Source of the DNA: Sipunculus nudus
Taxonomy: Eukaryota; Annelida; Sipuncula; Golfingiida; Sipunculidae
Length of the DNA: 64,000 nucleotides
Reading direction: 5' to 3'
NCBI GenBank assembly: GCA_026874595.1
Contig: CM049307.1
Location: 65,034,870 to 65,098,869 of the forward strand
The position numbers and the translations under genes are program-made. The notes under the pieces were generated by a model. It saw only the letters and a program-made list of their open reading frames with translations. It was not told the DNA's origin and made no database searches. Below are positions 47,978 to 60,109 of this stretch, piece by piece. Numbering within the stretch: position 1 is the first letter of the stretch; the number at the start of each line of letters is the position of its first letter.

Positions 47978-49384
47978 GTGAGACAGCCTGTAGGTTATCC
48001 ATTTTATTACTAACTCTTGCTGTTGTCATGTAGCTATGTCTTCACATTTGGTACTGCATGTGCATGTCTTGTAAAAAAGTCAGCATGTCAGAGGAGCCAA
48101 TGGTGGGGTCAGGTACACAAGGTATTGACCAAAACAAACTGCACTAAAAAAAATTATCACATTGTCATGTTATGTTTTCAGATAATGAAACATAATTTTG
48201 TTGCATTAAAAAAAATGAAATGGGGAATATATACCAGGCTGACACCCATCTTCAGTGAAAACAGTTTACTATTAGCTGGCATGGACCTACTCTTCTCCCT
48301 GACCGGTATATCACAAATATACTTCACTGAATGTGGTTTCTAGGTCACTTTCATTTTCATGGTAAAAACCATGAGCCACCCATGTTGCAGGGCTGATGTT
48401 AGTATACGATGGCACCACACACAAATTACTGGCATCAGGTTATATTTGGGACAGCACATGCTGCTTGTGAATCACAAGGACAATTTAGCTGGACCCAGCA
48501 CCAAAAGTAAAACTATGTCCATACTTTAATTATATATATCACAAAGACTTGACTGTGCTACAGATTACAAGTATATAATCCTGAGAGTAGGATTTATTCT
48601 GTGCTGATGAATGAAACAAAATTTGTCAGACTGGGCTGAGCATGGCTAAAATTGATGTCACTGAACATGTCACTGAGCAGCAGTTCATGATAATATTAGT
48701 CACCTTGTAAATTAGGATGTCTGAAGGCACATGTTCTATGGCTCAGGATATGTCACTGCAGCAGTAAGTTTGAAATGTGATGATAGCCGTTTACTTTGTC
48801 AGTCAGGTAACAATGATCACTGAAGTGTGTTATACTTTGGCTGATATGAAGAAGGCCTGGGATCAAAACCATAAGCAATCTGTTTAACAAACTTTATTTG
48901 ATTTTTGATTTCTTAATTCACATACCACTAGCCTAAATGGTCCTACACATCTGAATTTAAGTCTGTCGTATCACTGATGAAAAATGCTGGAATAGTTATT
49001 TCTCATAGATTTTAAAGGACATGATATATTTAACAAAGTATTAGATTTAACTATCAGTACTATTTGGTAAAACTGAAAAATAATTTAACTAGTGCAGGTT
49101 GAGATGAAACATGAAACAAAGAGGAAACATAATTGTCTATGAACACAGACTGCCCTTTTAGTTTATTCCCCCCCCCCTTGTTCTTGATGTGGTCCCTGTG
49201 TAGTCTGATCTGTTTTCTGTTGTTGCTGTTGATGTTGAACTCCTGTAACATTCTCTCCATGTTGTTTTGAATGGAGCTGTGCAGTCCTACCTTGTTAAAA
49301 GTGTTTCCTATCACACCAGTCAGTAACTGTACTGTGACACCCATCAGTTGTCTAAATAGACTGTCATATCATACCAGTCAATTG
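47978..49384 (+). other. intron sequence without recognised features
   Basis: Unique, moderately AT-rich. A C-tract lies at about 49167-49178. No missing exon is needed here because phases on either side match. Confidence 0.5.
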
Positions 49385-49541
49385 TCTAAATTTCCTGACC
49401 TTGAAATGATACATTAATTTATTATGTGATATGACTTAATGATATAAGCTTCCAAAGATATGTCTAAATTTCCTGACCTTGAAATGATACATTAATTTAT
49501 TATGTGATATGACTTAATGACATAAGCTTCCAAAGATATAT
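49385..49541. repeat. 78-bp direct tandem duplication
   Basis: TCTAAATTTCCTGACCTTGA starts at about 49385 and again at about 49463. The two copies differ at one base or so (AATGATATAAGC against AATGACATAAGC), so the duplication is recent. Confidence 0.9.
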
Positions 49542-49607
49542 TAAGTGCCAATAACAAAATACTGTGCTACATGCCCTGAAAAACTGTACTGTCACACCCC
49601 ATCAGTA

Positions 49608-51013
49608 CCATAAAATCTCCACTTAAAACCGCGGTTAAATCAAGAAATTCAAAATCTTGAAATCAGGCTGATTTCCTGAGAGCACTGTGCGGTTTATACT
49701 AGAAGGGTTTCCTGAATATCTTCCTGGCATCGTTTTTGGGCCGGCAAGTGGGCGATAATATTGCAACTTTCGAAGGCCGTTCTTAGCAGCAGTCTCGTAT
49801 GCATGGGAGCCGTGTGTAAATGTATTATTTACGATTATTTGTTATTTATAAATTAAATATTGCTGATAAGTTTTCATGTGATATATAACAATCTTAGTAC
49901 TTGTCACCAAATTATACGTTTACAACAACCCTGCTGTAACACACAGCGGCCCACGTCGTTGGGCATGGTCAAGCAAAATTGAAATAAAAGCCTACTTAAA
50001 ACCCATTTGCGGCATTATTTAGCAATGATTATTTGTTTAAAACGTAAGATGAACAAAAAGCTGACATCGTAAAGAGTCACACAATGGCAGACGATCGTTT
50101 TAAAATCAAGTTTGAGTGCCGCCATGTGCTGAAACGCCCCGGTATTCTGCTAAGAATATTTTGAACGGCTGTACACGGTGCGTGGTAAACAGAACAGCCA
50201 CCTATTTCGTCCCAGCGTGCCTTGCGCGAACACTGCCTTGACATAATGGCTCCCCACACGGAAACTTTCTTCAGGAAAAAAACTTGCTTACCCCGACTGG
50301 CCACTTTAATTTTACCGTAAAATCACTCGTTTTCAAGCGTCATGTTTCCTATACGTGCGTATCTCGACAAGGTAACTTCAGTTACTTTGATATTTAGTTA
50401 AGTTGACCAGCGATGTTTTCAAACGCACCAGCAAATTGTGACATGGAGCGATGTCAACGTACGATGTGACGATGATAATACCGAAGTAACCGGTATGAAA
50501 ATGATTTGAATCTTCCGAGTTATTCCAGTAAAAATGGAATTTTCATCAAAAATTAAGATTTCAGAATATTACTTTTAGAATTAAAATATACAGTGACTTG
50601 AAATGGATCAGCAGAATATTTTTTTCCAAAATATAATGACAAATCAGTAGCAAACAAGAATACGGCATGGAAAATAAAATCTGTATAAACAGGCATAGCT
50701 AGGTTTACCTGCCCTTACGTCTTCCCAAACTTCATGCTTGAGTGACCCTGCAAATAAGTGTTCTGATGTGTTTAAATAAAATGCCCAAGAAATTTTAAAG
50801 TTGACAGGAATGGCTGAGTCGCAACCTTCGCGTGTTCATTTCTAGATGATAGCTTGATTGTGTCTTTTGTCAAATCATTCTGTAGCAAAAGTTGGTGCAG
50901 TTTTAAAGGGGGGTTCTTAGTATTTGAGCCCCTCGCGGTGTCTCGCCTGGAATTTCGGCGAAGTCTGGGTGCGGTTTTAATCGGAAGTGCGGTTTTAAGT
51001 GGAGATTTTACGG
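49608..51013. mobile_element. 1.4-kb TA-flanked DNA transposon, AAAATCTCCACTTAAAACC family
   Basis: The left end CCATAAAATCTCCACTTAAA continues AACCGC; the right end reads GCGGTTTTAAGTGGAGAT, then TTTACGG. These are inverted partners with one difference, and TA flanks both sides (49606-49607, 51014-51015). Subterminal GCGGTTT(TA) words are repeated. A diverged relative lies at 54740-57825. The interior includes a CpG-containing segment (about 49900-50500) but no recognisable transposase, so it is non-autonomous. Confidence 0.85.
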
Positions 51014-51201
51014 TAGTCTAAATAAACTGACCTGTCATACTAGTCAGTCTAAATAAACACCCATTTATTATTTTGTTACAGTTTATGTAAACTATGTACT
51101 GTCACCACAATCAGTATTGTAAATAAACACAAGTATATTTAAGAATGCAGGAGACTTTCTTTATCATTGTAATCAGTCATTCCCTGTCCCCAAAGCCACT
51201 T

Positions 51202-53829
51202 TTTTAGCTCAGCTGACTATAAGTCATCTGAGCTATAGTCGTGGTCCATTGTCCGTCGTCCGTCCGTCTGTCCGTCCGTCCGTCCGTCCGTCCGTCCGTC
51301 CGTAGATGTGGCACGTTTTGAAACCGTAAGAGCTAGGAATCCAAAATTCAGCATAATGTTAGATGTCCCCAAGATCTCCTACCAAGCCGAAAACTGGGTC
51401 TTTGCGACTTCATTCCTTTGAGAAATTAAGGAAAAACCTCAATTTTTTATTAAAAACCTATTTTCACACTTCAGGACTGCCTAATATCAAAACCACTCAT
51501 CTGTTTTTCCTCATATTTCCTATAAATAATCCTCTATATAATTCCTATGTACATGCCAGAAATTAGGTCTGTATTATATAATTTAAAAAAGTTATGGGCC
51601 CAAACATAATGCATTTTGTAAATAATCAGGAAAGAAATTTTATCACTTAACACAAAACTTGTTAAAGCTAAGCACTTTTTTTCCAGTAGTATTACTTTAA
51701 TTAATCAAAATTAAATTGTATACCCAAAATTAGATCAAAATCTTTTAAATTTTTTAAAATATTAGCAAAAATAAAAAATTGGTACCTTAAATTTTGCCCA
51801 ACTTTGACCATGGCACGTTTTTTTGCTGTAACTGCTGTGGATTTAATTTTCACAGCATGTTTTTGTTAGCATTTCAACTGTTAACACCAAAAATTTGAAA
51901 CCAGTTGATCAAAAACTGTAGATTTTATTCAAGTTTTCAAGCACCATTTCACATATTGCTAGTGTTATGCAGTTTGCTAGAGCTCAGCTCCCGAGCTTCA
52001 GCTCTAAGTTCCTTAAATTTGGCATACAGTTAGATTTCTCCAAAATCCCCTACCATGCCAAGAATTTGGTCACTAGGACTTAATTCCTTCGAGATATCAA
52101 TGAAAAACTTCATTTTTCCATTAAAAACCCATTGTTACACTTTAAGACTGCCTAATATCAAAACCACTGATCTGACTTTGATCATATATAATATACATAT
52201 TTTTCTATACATTCGCTATGCACATGCCAGAAATGATGCCAGTATTGTGTATTTTTTTTTAAGTTATGGGCCCAAACATAATGCACTTTGTAAAAAATCA
52301 AGAAATATATTTACTCCCTTAACAAGGGCATTGCTGAAGCTAGAGATTTTATTGTCAGGGATGTAACATTATTTAATCAAGATTCAATTGAATACCCAAA
52401 ATTAGTTCTGAATTTTTCAAATTTTATAAGTTATTAGTATAAATATAAAATTAGTACCTTAAATTTTGCCCAACTGTGACCATGGCACATCTGTTTCCTG
52501 AGAGCACTGTTGATATAATTTTCATATCATGCACATATAAGGATTTCAGCTTTTTAGTTTAGAAAGCTGAAAGAAATTGGCCAAATATTGTAGCTTTTAT
52601 TAATGTTTTTATGAGACCCTGTCAGACTTTGGCTCTCTCCAGCCCCTCTTGAGTCACCTGTATGTTGACCTTGTTGACCTTTCATCAAATTATGCACGCT
52701 TGAGGCGAGAATCCAGGCAGCTTATGGCCAGCCACAGTTGATCCAGGTGTCCAACCCAACTCATCTAGTAGTTTTAACCAACAACATAACAATAAACGAT
52801 CAATTAATAAATTTTTATTACATATTAATAACAAATTAAAGAAAAATAGAAAAGGAATTTGTTAGTTTATAATAACAGGAAATTAACTTGCAGTTACTGA
52901 TGATATAAGAATCTTGTATCGATGGGTAGAATGTCACATATTCCAAATAACACCATGCAGTCACCTATGGCATTTTTCAGTTCATTTTTAATGATAAAGA
53001 AGTAAATCATATTATTCATTACTAATCATTAGGGATTATATGAAGGAAATTAATGATAGACAAAGATGCAGTTGATAATATTAATCTAGATTCCTACTGT
53101 GTCTAGTGTGTACATTGATGTGAAATTAGTCCAAAATGAATTTTTTACAGTTATTTTTTAATATAAATAAAAGCCATAAAACCAGGTACTTATGATCATT
53201 ATTTAAATGTGTGAATTTTGTATATTCTGGATTCTCAAAATCATTGTTTGGTGAAAACTGAATAAATACCAGACATGGTGCAAATACTTTGTAATTGTAT
53301 TTAAATACGAATATGATTATGTACTCCATTATAAAATTTCTTGCATAAAGAATGGGAATTCAGGTAAAAATGAAAGTATATGAATACTCGTGCAAATACT
53401 TTCAAAATGTATTCATGAATGCATTCATGAATATATTCTTTAATATTATTTTAATAATCATATCAGTTATATGTCATTTTAAAAAATCATTTGATTCTCT
53501 TATTATTTTTAATAAAAATTATATTTAGGACAATATTTGTAATTTTTTTAATAAATAGTTAAACTCTTATATTATATGTTCTGCTTATAAGTTATATGGC
53601 CAAGTCAAAATCTGTGTGACAATAGCACTCCATTTGTTAATAAAATAAATGAAATCAATCCTCTTCCCTGTCTCCAAAGATACTATCAAAATCATACATA
53701 AGCTAAACACCCACAACTCATAATACAGCTTATATTTATTACCACACAAAACCAGCATGTGCCTCATTTCTAAAAAATATTTTTTTATCATATATAACAG
53801 CTGAGCGTCGTGACCCATAGGTCCCTTGT
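51202..53829 (+). mobile_element. F1 element, copy C
   Basis: Full-length, with the 5' hairpin at 51206-51234, a long (GTCC)n tract at about 51252-51302 and the 3' end GACCCATAGGTCCCTTGT finishing at 53829. The body is very close to copy B throughout. Unlike B, the sequence after the end is unique, so this copy terminated at the normal 3' end. It sits within the intron between the PHD exons. Confidence 0.85.
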
Positions 53830-54091
53830 TCAAGTGATTGTTTGCATTTTCAGTAATTAAAGGATGTAATACTTTGAGTTTCAATCTTATGTGTTATAAT
53901 AGGTTATAACCAGGTTATTTTTATGAAGCAAAATACTTTCATTTTTTGTTGAACACTAGTTCCTCTTAGATTAAAAGGATAATGACATTGTGAACTGTTG
54001 ATTCTTGTTTCAGCCAAATATGGTTTTTCCCTCTATGTAACTTCAAGTGTGTTTGTACAGTTGTTTCTGATTTTTTGTTTTACTGTTTCAG

Positions 54092-54173
54092 GATAATATG
54101 CTTTTCTGTGATGCCTGTGATAGAGGATTTCATATGGAATGCTGTAGACCGCCATTATTAAAAGCACCTAAAG
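54092..54173 (+). CDS. KAT6 exon: PHD2 core
   Basis: It is preceded by a long polypyrimidine stretch and TTTCAG and followed by GTAAGG; it enters in phase 0 and exits in phase 1. It encodes [18 protein letters not shown] and PPLLKAPK (C280, C283, H288, C291), virtually the human KAT6A sequence. The acidic DNM and aromatic residues belong to the H3-tail and acyl-lysine pocket in known KAT6 double PHD structures. Confidence 0.95.
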
Positions 54174-55113
54174 GTAAGGTCAATCCAGTGCAGTAACAGT
54201 TGTAATATTTGACAAGGATGACAGTGACAGTTACATGATACAACATATTTTGGTGATAAGGTTGACACTAAAGACACTGTTAAAATGATTTCTTTAGGCA
54301 CATAACCCAGTTTTAATATAACAGAAAGGTAAAGCTATTCAACCCAGATGTTTAGATGACCATGTCAGCTAATGACGGTCCATGTGAGTAAAAATTTATA
54401 CAAGAGCACCATTGTTCAAATAATTCATGCACAGATTACCCTGAAATTTGCCTTTAATTTCAGTTTTCATGTTGGTTTCAGATAGCTTTATCACAGGTAT
54501 AACATCAGTGGTGCTATCTGAAACTTTTCATTTTAGCTTAATCTCAATCTATGGACTATCAAGTATTAGTAATCTCACAGTATTATCTTGTTTTTCAATA
54601 ATTTGTGCAATGGATTATTCAGTAATATTCTGCAACCAGGCTTTAACTATTTCTGTCATCCTTCAAAGTTCAAAGTGGCAAAAAAGTACTTCAGAATGTG
54701 ACTTTTTAAGTTGTTAATATTAGCTCATATTACCATACCATATTTCTTCTTTTTTAAGCCGTGAAAACACTTAAACTGGGTGTTTCTTCCAACGAGCACA
54801 GTGCGGTTTTAAATGGAATTGGCAGGTTTCCTGTATATCTTCCATGCAGACATCGTCGGAGGGCTGGTACTTGAGTGATAATACGGCGCCTTTGAAGGAC
54901 CAACATTTAATATTTTTTGGTTACATTTATAAATGTGTATTTATAATTTAATCAGAGTATACATAATTTTTTTGTAAACATCAATATAATAATAGTGTTG
55001 GCTGGGTAAATATCCAAATCCCAGTTACATGAGACATTTGCCTTAATATCCTCAGAAACCGTCATTTCGGGTTATCGAAATGGACAACATGTGACAGAGG
55101 CAAGATTATTATT

Positions 55114-55700
55114 CATTTTTAGCTCAGCTGACTATAAGTAATCTTAGCTTTAGTCTTACTCCTTTGTCCTTCATCTGGCCATCCGTCCAGACTTCTGTTA
55201 ACAGAGCACGTTTTAAAAACAGACCTACAAATCTTAAAATTGACAAAGAGTTAGATATGCCCAAAATCTCCTACCATACCAAAGATAGGGTCACTACCAC
55301 TTTGTTCCTTTGAGATATTAAGGAAAAATATCAATTTTCCATTACATACCAGAAATCAGTATGGTGTAAATTCTTGAAGATATGGGCAAGGACATAGTGC
55401 ACTTTGTAAAAATACAGTAAAGATATTTGCTCACTTAACATGAGAATTGTTGTAGCCAGAGACTTTTTTTCATGGATATTACTTTATTTAATCAAGATTT
55501 AATTGTATACCCAAACCTAGATCTGAATTTTGCAATTTTTTCTTTAAGTTATTAGCATAAATATAAAATCAGTACCTTAAATTTTGCTGAACTTTGGCCA
55601 TGGCACGTTTATTTCCTGTAAGTACATTTGATTTAATTTTCACAGCATATACACATAAGGATTTAATCTATTGACATCTTAAATTAAAAAAAAAAAGCTT
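55114..55700 (+). mobile_element. F1-related element, truncated, nested
   Basis: It starts with a decayed 5' hairpin at 55121 (AGCTCAGCTGACTATAAGTA) and matches about 550 bp of copies A-C, including AAATCTCCTACCATACCAAA, TATACCCAAA, CCTTAAATTTTGC and GGCCATGGCACGTTTATTTCC words, but with a large internal deletion. Similarity ends near 55680. It lies inside the diverged transposon. Confidence 0.7.
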
Positions 55701-56793
55701 GATAATAAGGCTAGTAATTGAATTTTTTTTGGAGGTTCATTTTATTCACTTGCATGGTAAAATTCCAGCCAGCCCACATCTGGTCACTGGAGGTCAGCTG
55801 TGCCAGCACCCCCCCCTCCCCCACCCCCACACCAAGTGTTAAGCAGTAATTGTTATTTAACTGTACTTAACTGTAATGCTGTTTTCACTCTAATATACAA
55901 AGCTTTTCTTGAAATAACAATTCAAGGAGTAATCCTGAAGATGACATGTTGTGTTAATGTAACATTGGAAAAGAAATTAATTTTCTTTCAATTAATTTTA
56001 AGAAATTAAAATATTAAACCTTTCAGTAGGCATAATTTGATAATATATGAGCAAAATTATTGATAAATAGCGATGCAGTTTTTTTTTGGTGGTTAAATGT
56101 ATCCTTTCTAATAACTCTTAGGCACATCACATTTTTTCCTCTTATCGCATTAATTATTAAATGGTTCCAGGCCCCAATTTCATGTATTACACAGTACAAC
56201 ATATTCATATCAGATTTAGTTCGTGCTCATTTGAAAATGGAAATTTTTTTACAGCATTTTATTTCAGTTAATAAATTGAATATGTATTATTATACTTCAG
56301 CTACTCCACTTTCTTACTTGTTCTATAATTGACAGGGGTTAATACATTTCCATGGTTATTTTATACACATGTTACGCGCATAGAGCTTAAATAATGATAC
56401 TTCTAAAGTTGTAGAAATATTTAATCATGAGATGCTCATGCGACTTAGATGTAGTCCAAAAAGGGCACAGTATTAGTTGATTAAAAGCAAACATGTTTTT
56501 ATTTGCTACATAAATAATTCAGTAACCAGCTTCTTCGCATTTAAATTTGTCAAGGCAAAAGCCACATCCTAAAATGGCAACACACTGAAGAAACTGACAG
56601 CAACAATCCAAAGATGTTATTATAGCACTGCACAAAAATAAATTAGACAAGTAGCACACAGAAACATCAAGCAAGAGCAATCCTCGTTTACCCCTTTATT
56701 AGCTACAGAATGTTAAAACATCGGCATAAAGGGAGGACCTTGTGCCATTTATATTGTTAGAGGGTAGTGTCATTCAGATCTTGTGACATATTG

Positions 56794-56922
56794 ATTGGCA
56801 GCTGATTTGCTTTGGACATTGGATAAGATCTTGTGATTGGCTGAGATTGGCCGCATGGGAGAAGTGGTGAGAAATTCGTTGTAAACACAATGCGCACATC
56901 ATCATAGCATTTTTGGCGGGAA
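56794..56922. promoter_or_regulatory. ATTGG boxes plus E2F-like site
   Basis: ATTGG (inverted CCAAT) occurs at 56794, 56818, 56836 and 56846, followed by TTTTGGCGGGAA at 56911-56922, a full match to the E2F/DP consensus. Clustered CCAAT boxes upstream of an E2F site are typical of cell-cycle promoters. Here the cluster is inside a decayed transposon within an intron. Chance or a transposon-borne promoter are both possible. Confidence 0.3.
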
Positions 56923-57854
56923 TGTGTTTGAGGACATTGGTGTACTTGTCGACTAAACTGTTTCAGCCTAGATCAAGGGGCCACCCTGTGTTACAGATAT
57001 GAGTCTGGAGTGACCATAAGCTTAACAAATGATAAAACAACAATGAAAATGGCGAGTGCAGGTTCATAAAAAAAAAAAAAAGTTCAGTATACGGTAAGAA
57101 TTGTGTGATTAGTAGTGGTTTAGTAGCATTCATGACAGAGTTCTAAAAGGGGACCAGCCTTTTGGGGAATCACTTCTGCCAAGCACCGCGTATCAGTTGT
57201 ATAATCAATGAACCTTTGCCTCCGTTTTCCCTTTAGAGGTGTTTCATTTCAATAACAGTTGTTTTTATGAAATCATGTATTTTGTTTTTGTCTGACCTTT
57301 CAAATAAAGTTGCGAGCTGATAAATTGATATTTACTGATGATCTATCAACTGGGCAGATAAAAGTCTCATGCATTGGCCATATCTCTTTCGCCGTAACAG
57401 CTTGTTGTTAGGCATTCTTTTTAAGGAAGAACAATATCATATATTGTTTTCAGACATCAGAAACAATCCCGTTCATAATGTTTCAGTAGTTTCTTGGAGT
57501 TAAGGTTCTGATTTTTGAACATGGGAAGCTATTTACAATTGTTTTTCTCATAATGTGCTGACAGGTCGATTACAAAAGGGAACACATGAGACATAATCCT
57601 GTCTTGCTTGGCGAGGACTGTTCCATGGCTGATAAGAGATTGAACAGGAGCCCTGCTTTTGTTTAATACTTCTGAAAATGAAACCTGTTGAATTGTGGTT
57701 GTGAGTTCGGGGCAGGTTTTAAATGGGGGTTCTTTGTATTGACTACCTAGCATGATTTCATATGGGATTAGGGCGAAGTCTAGGTGCAGTTAGACATGCA
57801 TTTAAAATAGAAGAAAAATGGTAGGGATTGTTTCGATATTGCTTTTTCCGATCA

Positions 57855-57888
57855 ACTGAGTGCCATGACCCATAGATCACCTTTTACA
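57855..57888 (+). mobile_element. solo F1-type 3' end
   Basis: CAACTGAGTGCCATGACCCA, continuing TAGATCACC, resembles the F1 terminus with mismatches. It is 60 bp upstream of a KAT6 exon and may be the displaced 3' end of the truncated copy at 55114. Confidence 0.45.
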
Positions 57889-57946
57889 TTATTTATGGTT
57901 ACAGTTGATTACAGGTTCTATATTTTTACATTGTGTGTATTTTCAG

Positions 57947-58106
57947 GTGCATGGGTCTGTACATTCTGCAACCAAAATAAACGGCACAAACCACCTGGGC
58001 AAAGGCCAAGGTGTCTGATGTCTAGTAATTTACAACAAAAACATGGCAGGGCAACACCTAATGGGCCTCACAAGGTCAAAGAGAAGTGGAAATTAGGCCC
58101 TGAAAG
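57947..58106 (+). CDS. KAT6 exon: end of PHD2 and basic linker
   Basis: The acceptor ATTTTCAG ends at 57946 and the donor follows 58106 (GAAAG|GTTTGT), phase 1 to phase 2. It completes Gly302 and encodes AWVCTFC (C306, C309, the last PHD2 ligands), then a basic linker (NKRHKPPGQRPR, KHGRATPNGPHKVKEKWKLG) to Arg355. The human protein also has a Lys/Arg-rich stretch here. The donor is not a consensus GTAAGT but is supported by phase and by the zinc finger completed downstream. Confidence 0.88.
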
Positions 58107-58362
58107 GTTTGTACAGCATACTTGGATTGTAGATAGTCCTGCTCAGTGGTTCATGCTCATAGGATGTTAATAAATTTATTTGATGTAAATTTTAAAACTA
58201 ATTTATCTCAAACTTACTGATGATTGAGATGAATTGGCATTGATTATCTTCAGTCGTGTTTATTTGACCTAAATAAGAAAATAAAAAATAAGAAAAACTG
58301 GATAAAAGTTGTAAATACAATGATTCTGTGGCACATAGGGTCAGCCTGATTCTGTGTTGCAG

Positions 58363-58425
58363 GTGTCCAGTGCCCGGCTGTGATGGTGCAGGCAATATCA
58401 ATGGGAGGAACTCCCATCATAGAAA
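58363..58425 (+). CDS. KAT6 exon: first part of a C2HC zinc finger
   Basis: A 63-nt exon between TGTGTTGCAG and GTGAGT, phase 2 to phase 2. It encodes CPVPGCDGAGNINGR and SHHR, with zinc ligands C356, C361 and H374. Joined to the next exon it gives KPWACP with C380, so spacing is C-x4-C-x12-H-x5-C, exactly the MYT1/HBO1 C2HC pattern. The exon is invisible as an ORF, because the longest frame here reads another phase. Human KAT6A/B, as I know them, have no such finger at this position, whereas KAT7 (HBO1) carries one near its N terminus. Confidence 0.85.
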
Positions 58426-60109
58426 GTGAGTGGGCATCTGGCCATACTCTGCTTCCCTCCTGTTGCCTTTTGAATGCTTTACATCCTAACAGTCAGCCAC
58501 CAGAAGTGCATCTGTTACATTTATATATTCAGAAGGATGCCAAGCCTTTCAAGCATGTTTTGCCCCCTAGGCCTCCATACAGTCCAGTTCTCAGGATATT
58601 GATATCAAGAATCTGCTTGAATACTCCTCTTGTATCGTTACAGCTATGTTGCATGGACTGTTGTGTGATTGCAGAGTCAACTGATAATTGGTTGTGGGGA
58701 AATTTAATTTTCACTTTTGATTGCATCAAATTGGTAATAGTTAGAAACATTGAATCTCTGTTATAGGGAAAAAGACAAGCACCAAAAATATTACTTTAAC
58801 TATGCCCCTCCCCCCCCCCCCCCCTCTTAAGAGACATTAATTTCAGTCCCACTGTCTGTCTTCTATGTGATTTTCTATGAACACAATAACTTGTGAAGGG
58901 CTGTATATTTTTTCCTGAAACTTCACACAAATTGTGCACGTGAGTATCATAAGGTCTTGTGCAAATGCTGTGTTGCCAACCCCTAAATGTCTGTGCTTAA
59001 ATTTAATTCTGTGATATCTTTAACAGAAAAACATTTCTTGCTGAAGATCCAGATATGTTCAATCAAATGACGTTTTCATGGATTTTACATACTTGAAAAT
59101 CTGCAAATTCTCACTAATTCCTCCTAACTGTAATTTATTGACAATACTAAATAGATCATCAGTTGGTGAAAAAATTGACTTTATTGTAACAAATCAGCAT
59201 AAGAATATCTCACCATGAATGTTTGCCATGATGTGGTGATGGCGGTAGTGAGGGGGGTGTCCACATATTTGTTGCACACCATCAGCCACATGACGTCAAC
59301 ATGGTCTGATTGACCTGAGCCCCAAACCATAGAAGCACAGAGAACCAATCCTATATTGGAATTTATTCATGTAGGCCAGAAGGATTGGTAGTATTTTTAC
59401 AGTATAAAGTGAGATTTTGCATGGTAAATACTTAACAGGGAAACATAAGTTTTTTTTCTGCAATAATGGTCTGAAGCCATCCTCCAAAATCCTGCCTTGT
59501 ATTACTGTAGAAGACATTTTTTAAATTAAATGTCTTTAATGGTATAATTTATTAGTGCTCAAATATGTCTTGACTTCTAGATTTGACTTTAAACTTTTAA
59601 AGGGAAAGGTAACAGGATTCTGGAATGTATTTGTTGCATCTTATTGTGTGTCAAGTGCAAAGAGCTCTGTTGGCTTACAGAAGATGCTTTTTAATTATGC
59701 GTTTTTTTTTTGGTGGTGTCAGTCATAATCATGAAACATTTTTCTGTTTGTTCTATTGCCATGGGGCTTTGACAAAAAAGAAATGTGCACATGCCATTGA
59801 CATACTCCAGTAACATTTACAAGTGGTGGTGAAGGAAATCTCTGCATTTGTGTTATTTATTAGGTTTCTCTAGTTTGCTTCTTTATGCTGATTTTTGCAT
59901 GTTTATTTTCAGGTTTATCCTTGCCACTTACTTCATTGGCATATTTATTTCAATATAAGTCCATTGACATACAGATATTGAAGGATATGACCGAATTAAA
60001 TCAGGAAATTGTAAAGAATGAGAGGAATCTAATTAGAAAAAAATTTGCGATATCAGGTTTTGAGAATGAAAGGTCTTGTCATACATAGAATGCTTAATGT
60101 TTATTTCAG
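58426..60109 (+). other. intron between the two zinc-finger exons
   Basis: A poly(C) tract lies at about 58806-58824. A possible acceptor at 59911 is discussed under rejected items. No repeat family recognised. Confidence 0.5.

Larger units (their letters stand above)
54740..57825. mobile_element. diverged relative of the 49608 transposon, with insertions
   Basis: The left part (GAGCACAGTGCGGTTTTAAA, TTTCCTGTATATCTTCC, GGGCTGGTACTTGAGTGATA at 54797-54880) matches 49679-49770. The right part (GCAGGTTTTAAATGGGGGTT, TAGGGCGAAGTCTAGGTGC at 57710-57790) matches 50900-50970. Terminal repeats are worn (AGCCGTGAAAAC... and AAAATAGAAGAAAAATGG). An F1 5' piece at 55121 lies inside. The extra length compared with 1.4 kb is unexplained. 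Confidence 0.6.

Noticed and set aside
58380-58766. 128-codon open frame over the small KAT6 exon
   Set aside because: Reads a different phase from the spliced zinc-finger frame and runs into intron; the GTGAGT donor at 58426 ends the exon.
59885-60088. Possible exon after the acceptor at 59911, with a coiled-coil-like peptide (IDIQILKDMTELNQEIVKNE)
   Set aside because: Inserting it between 58425 and 60110 would break the C2HC finger, whose spacing is perfect without it. Could at most be an alternative exon.
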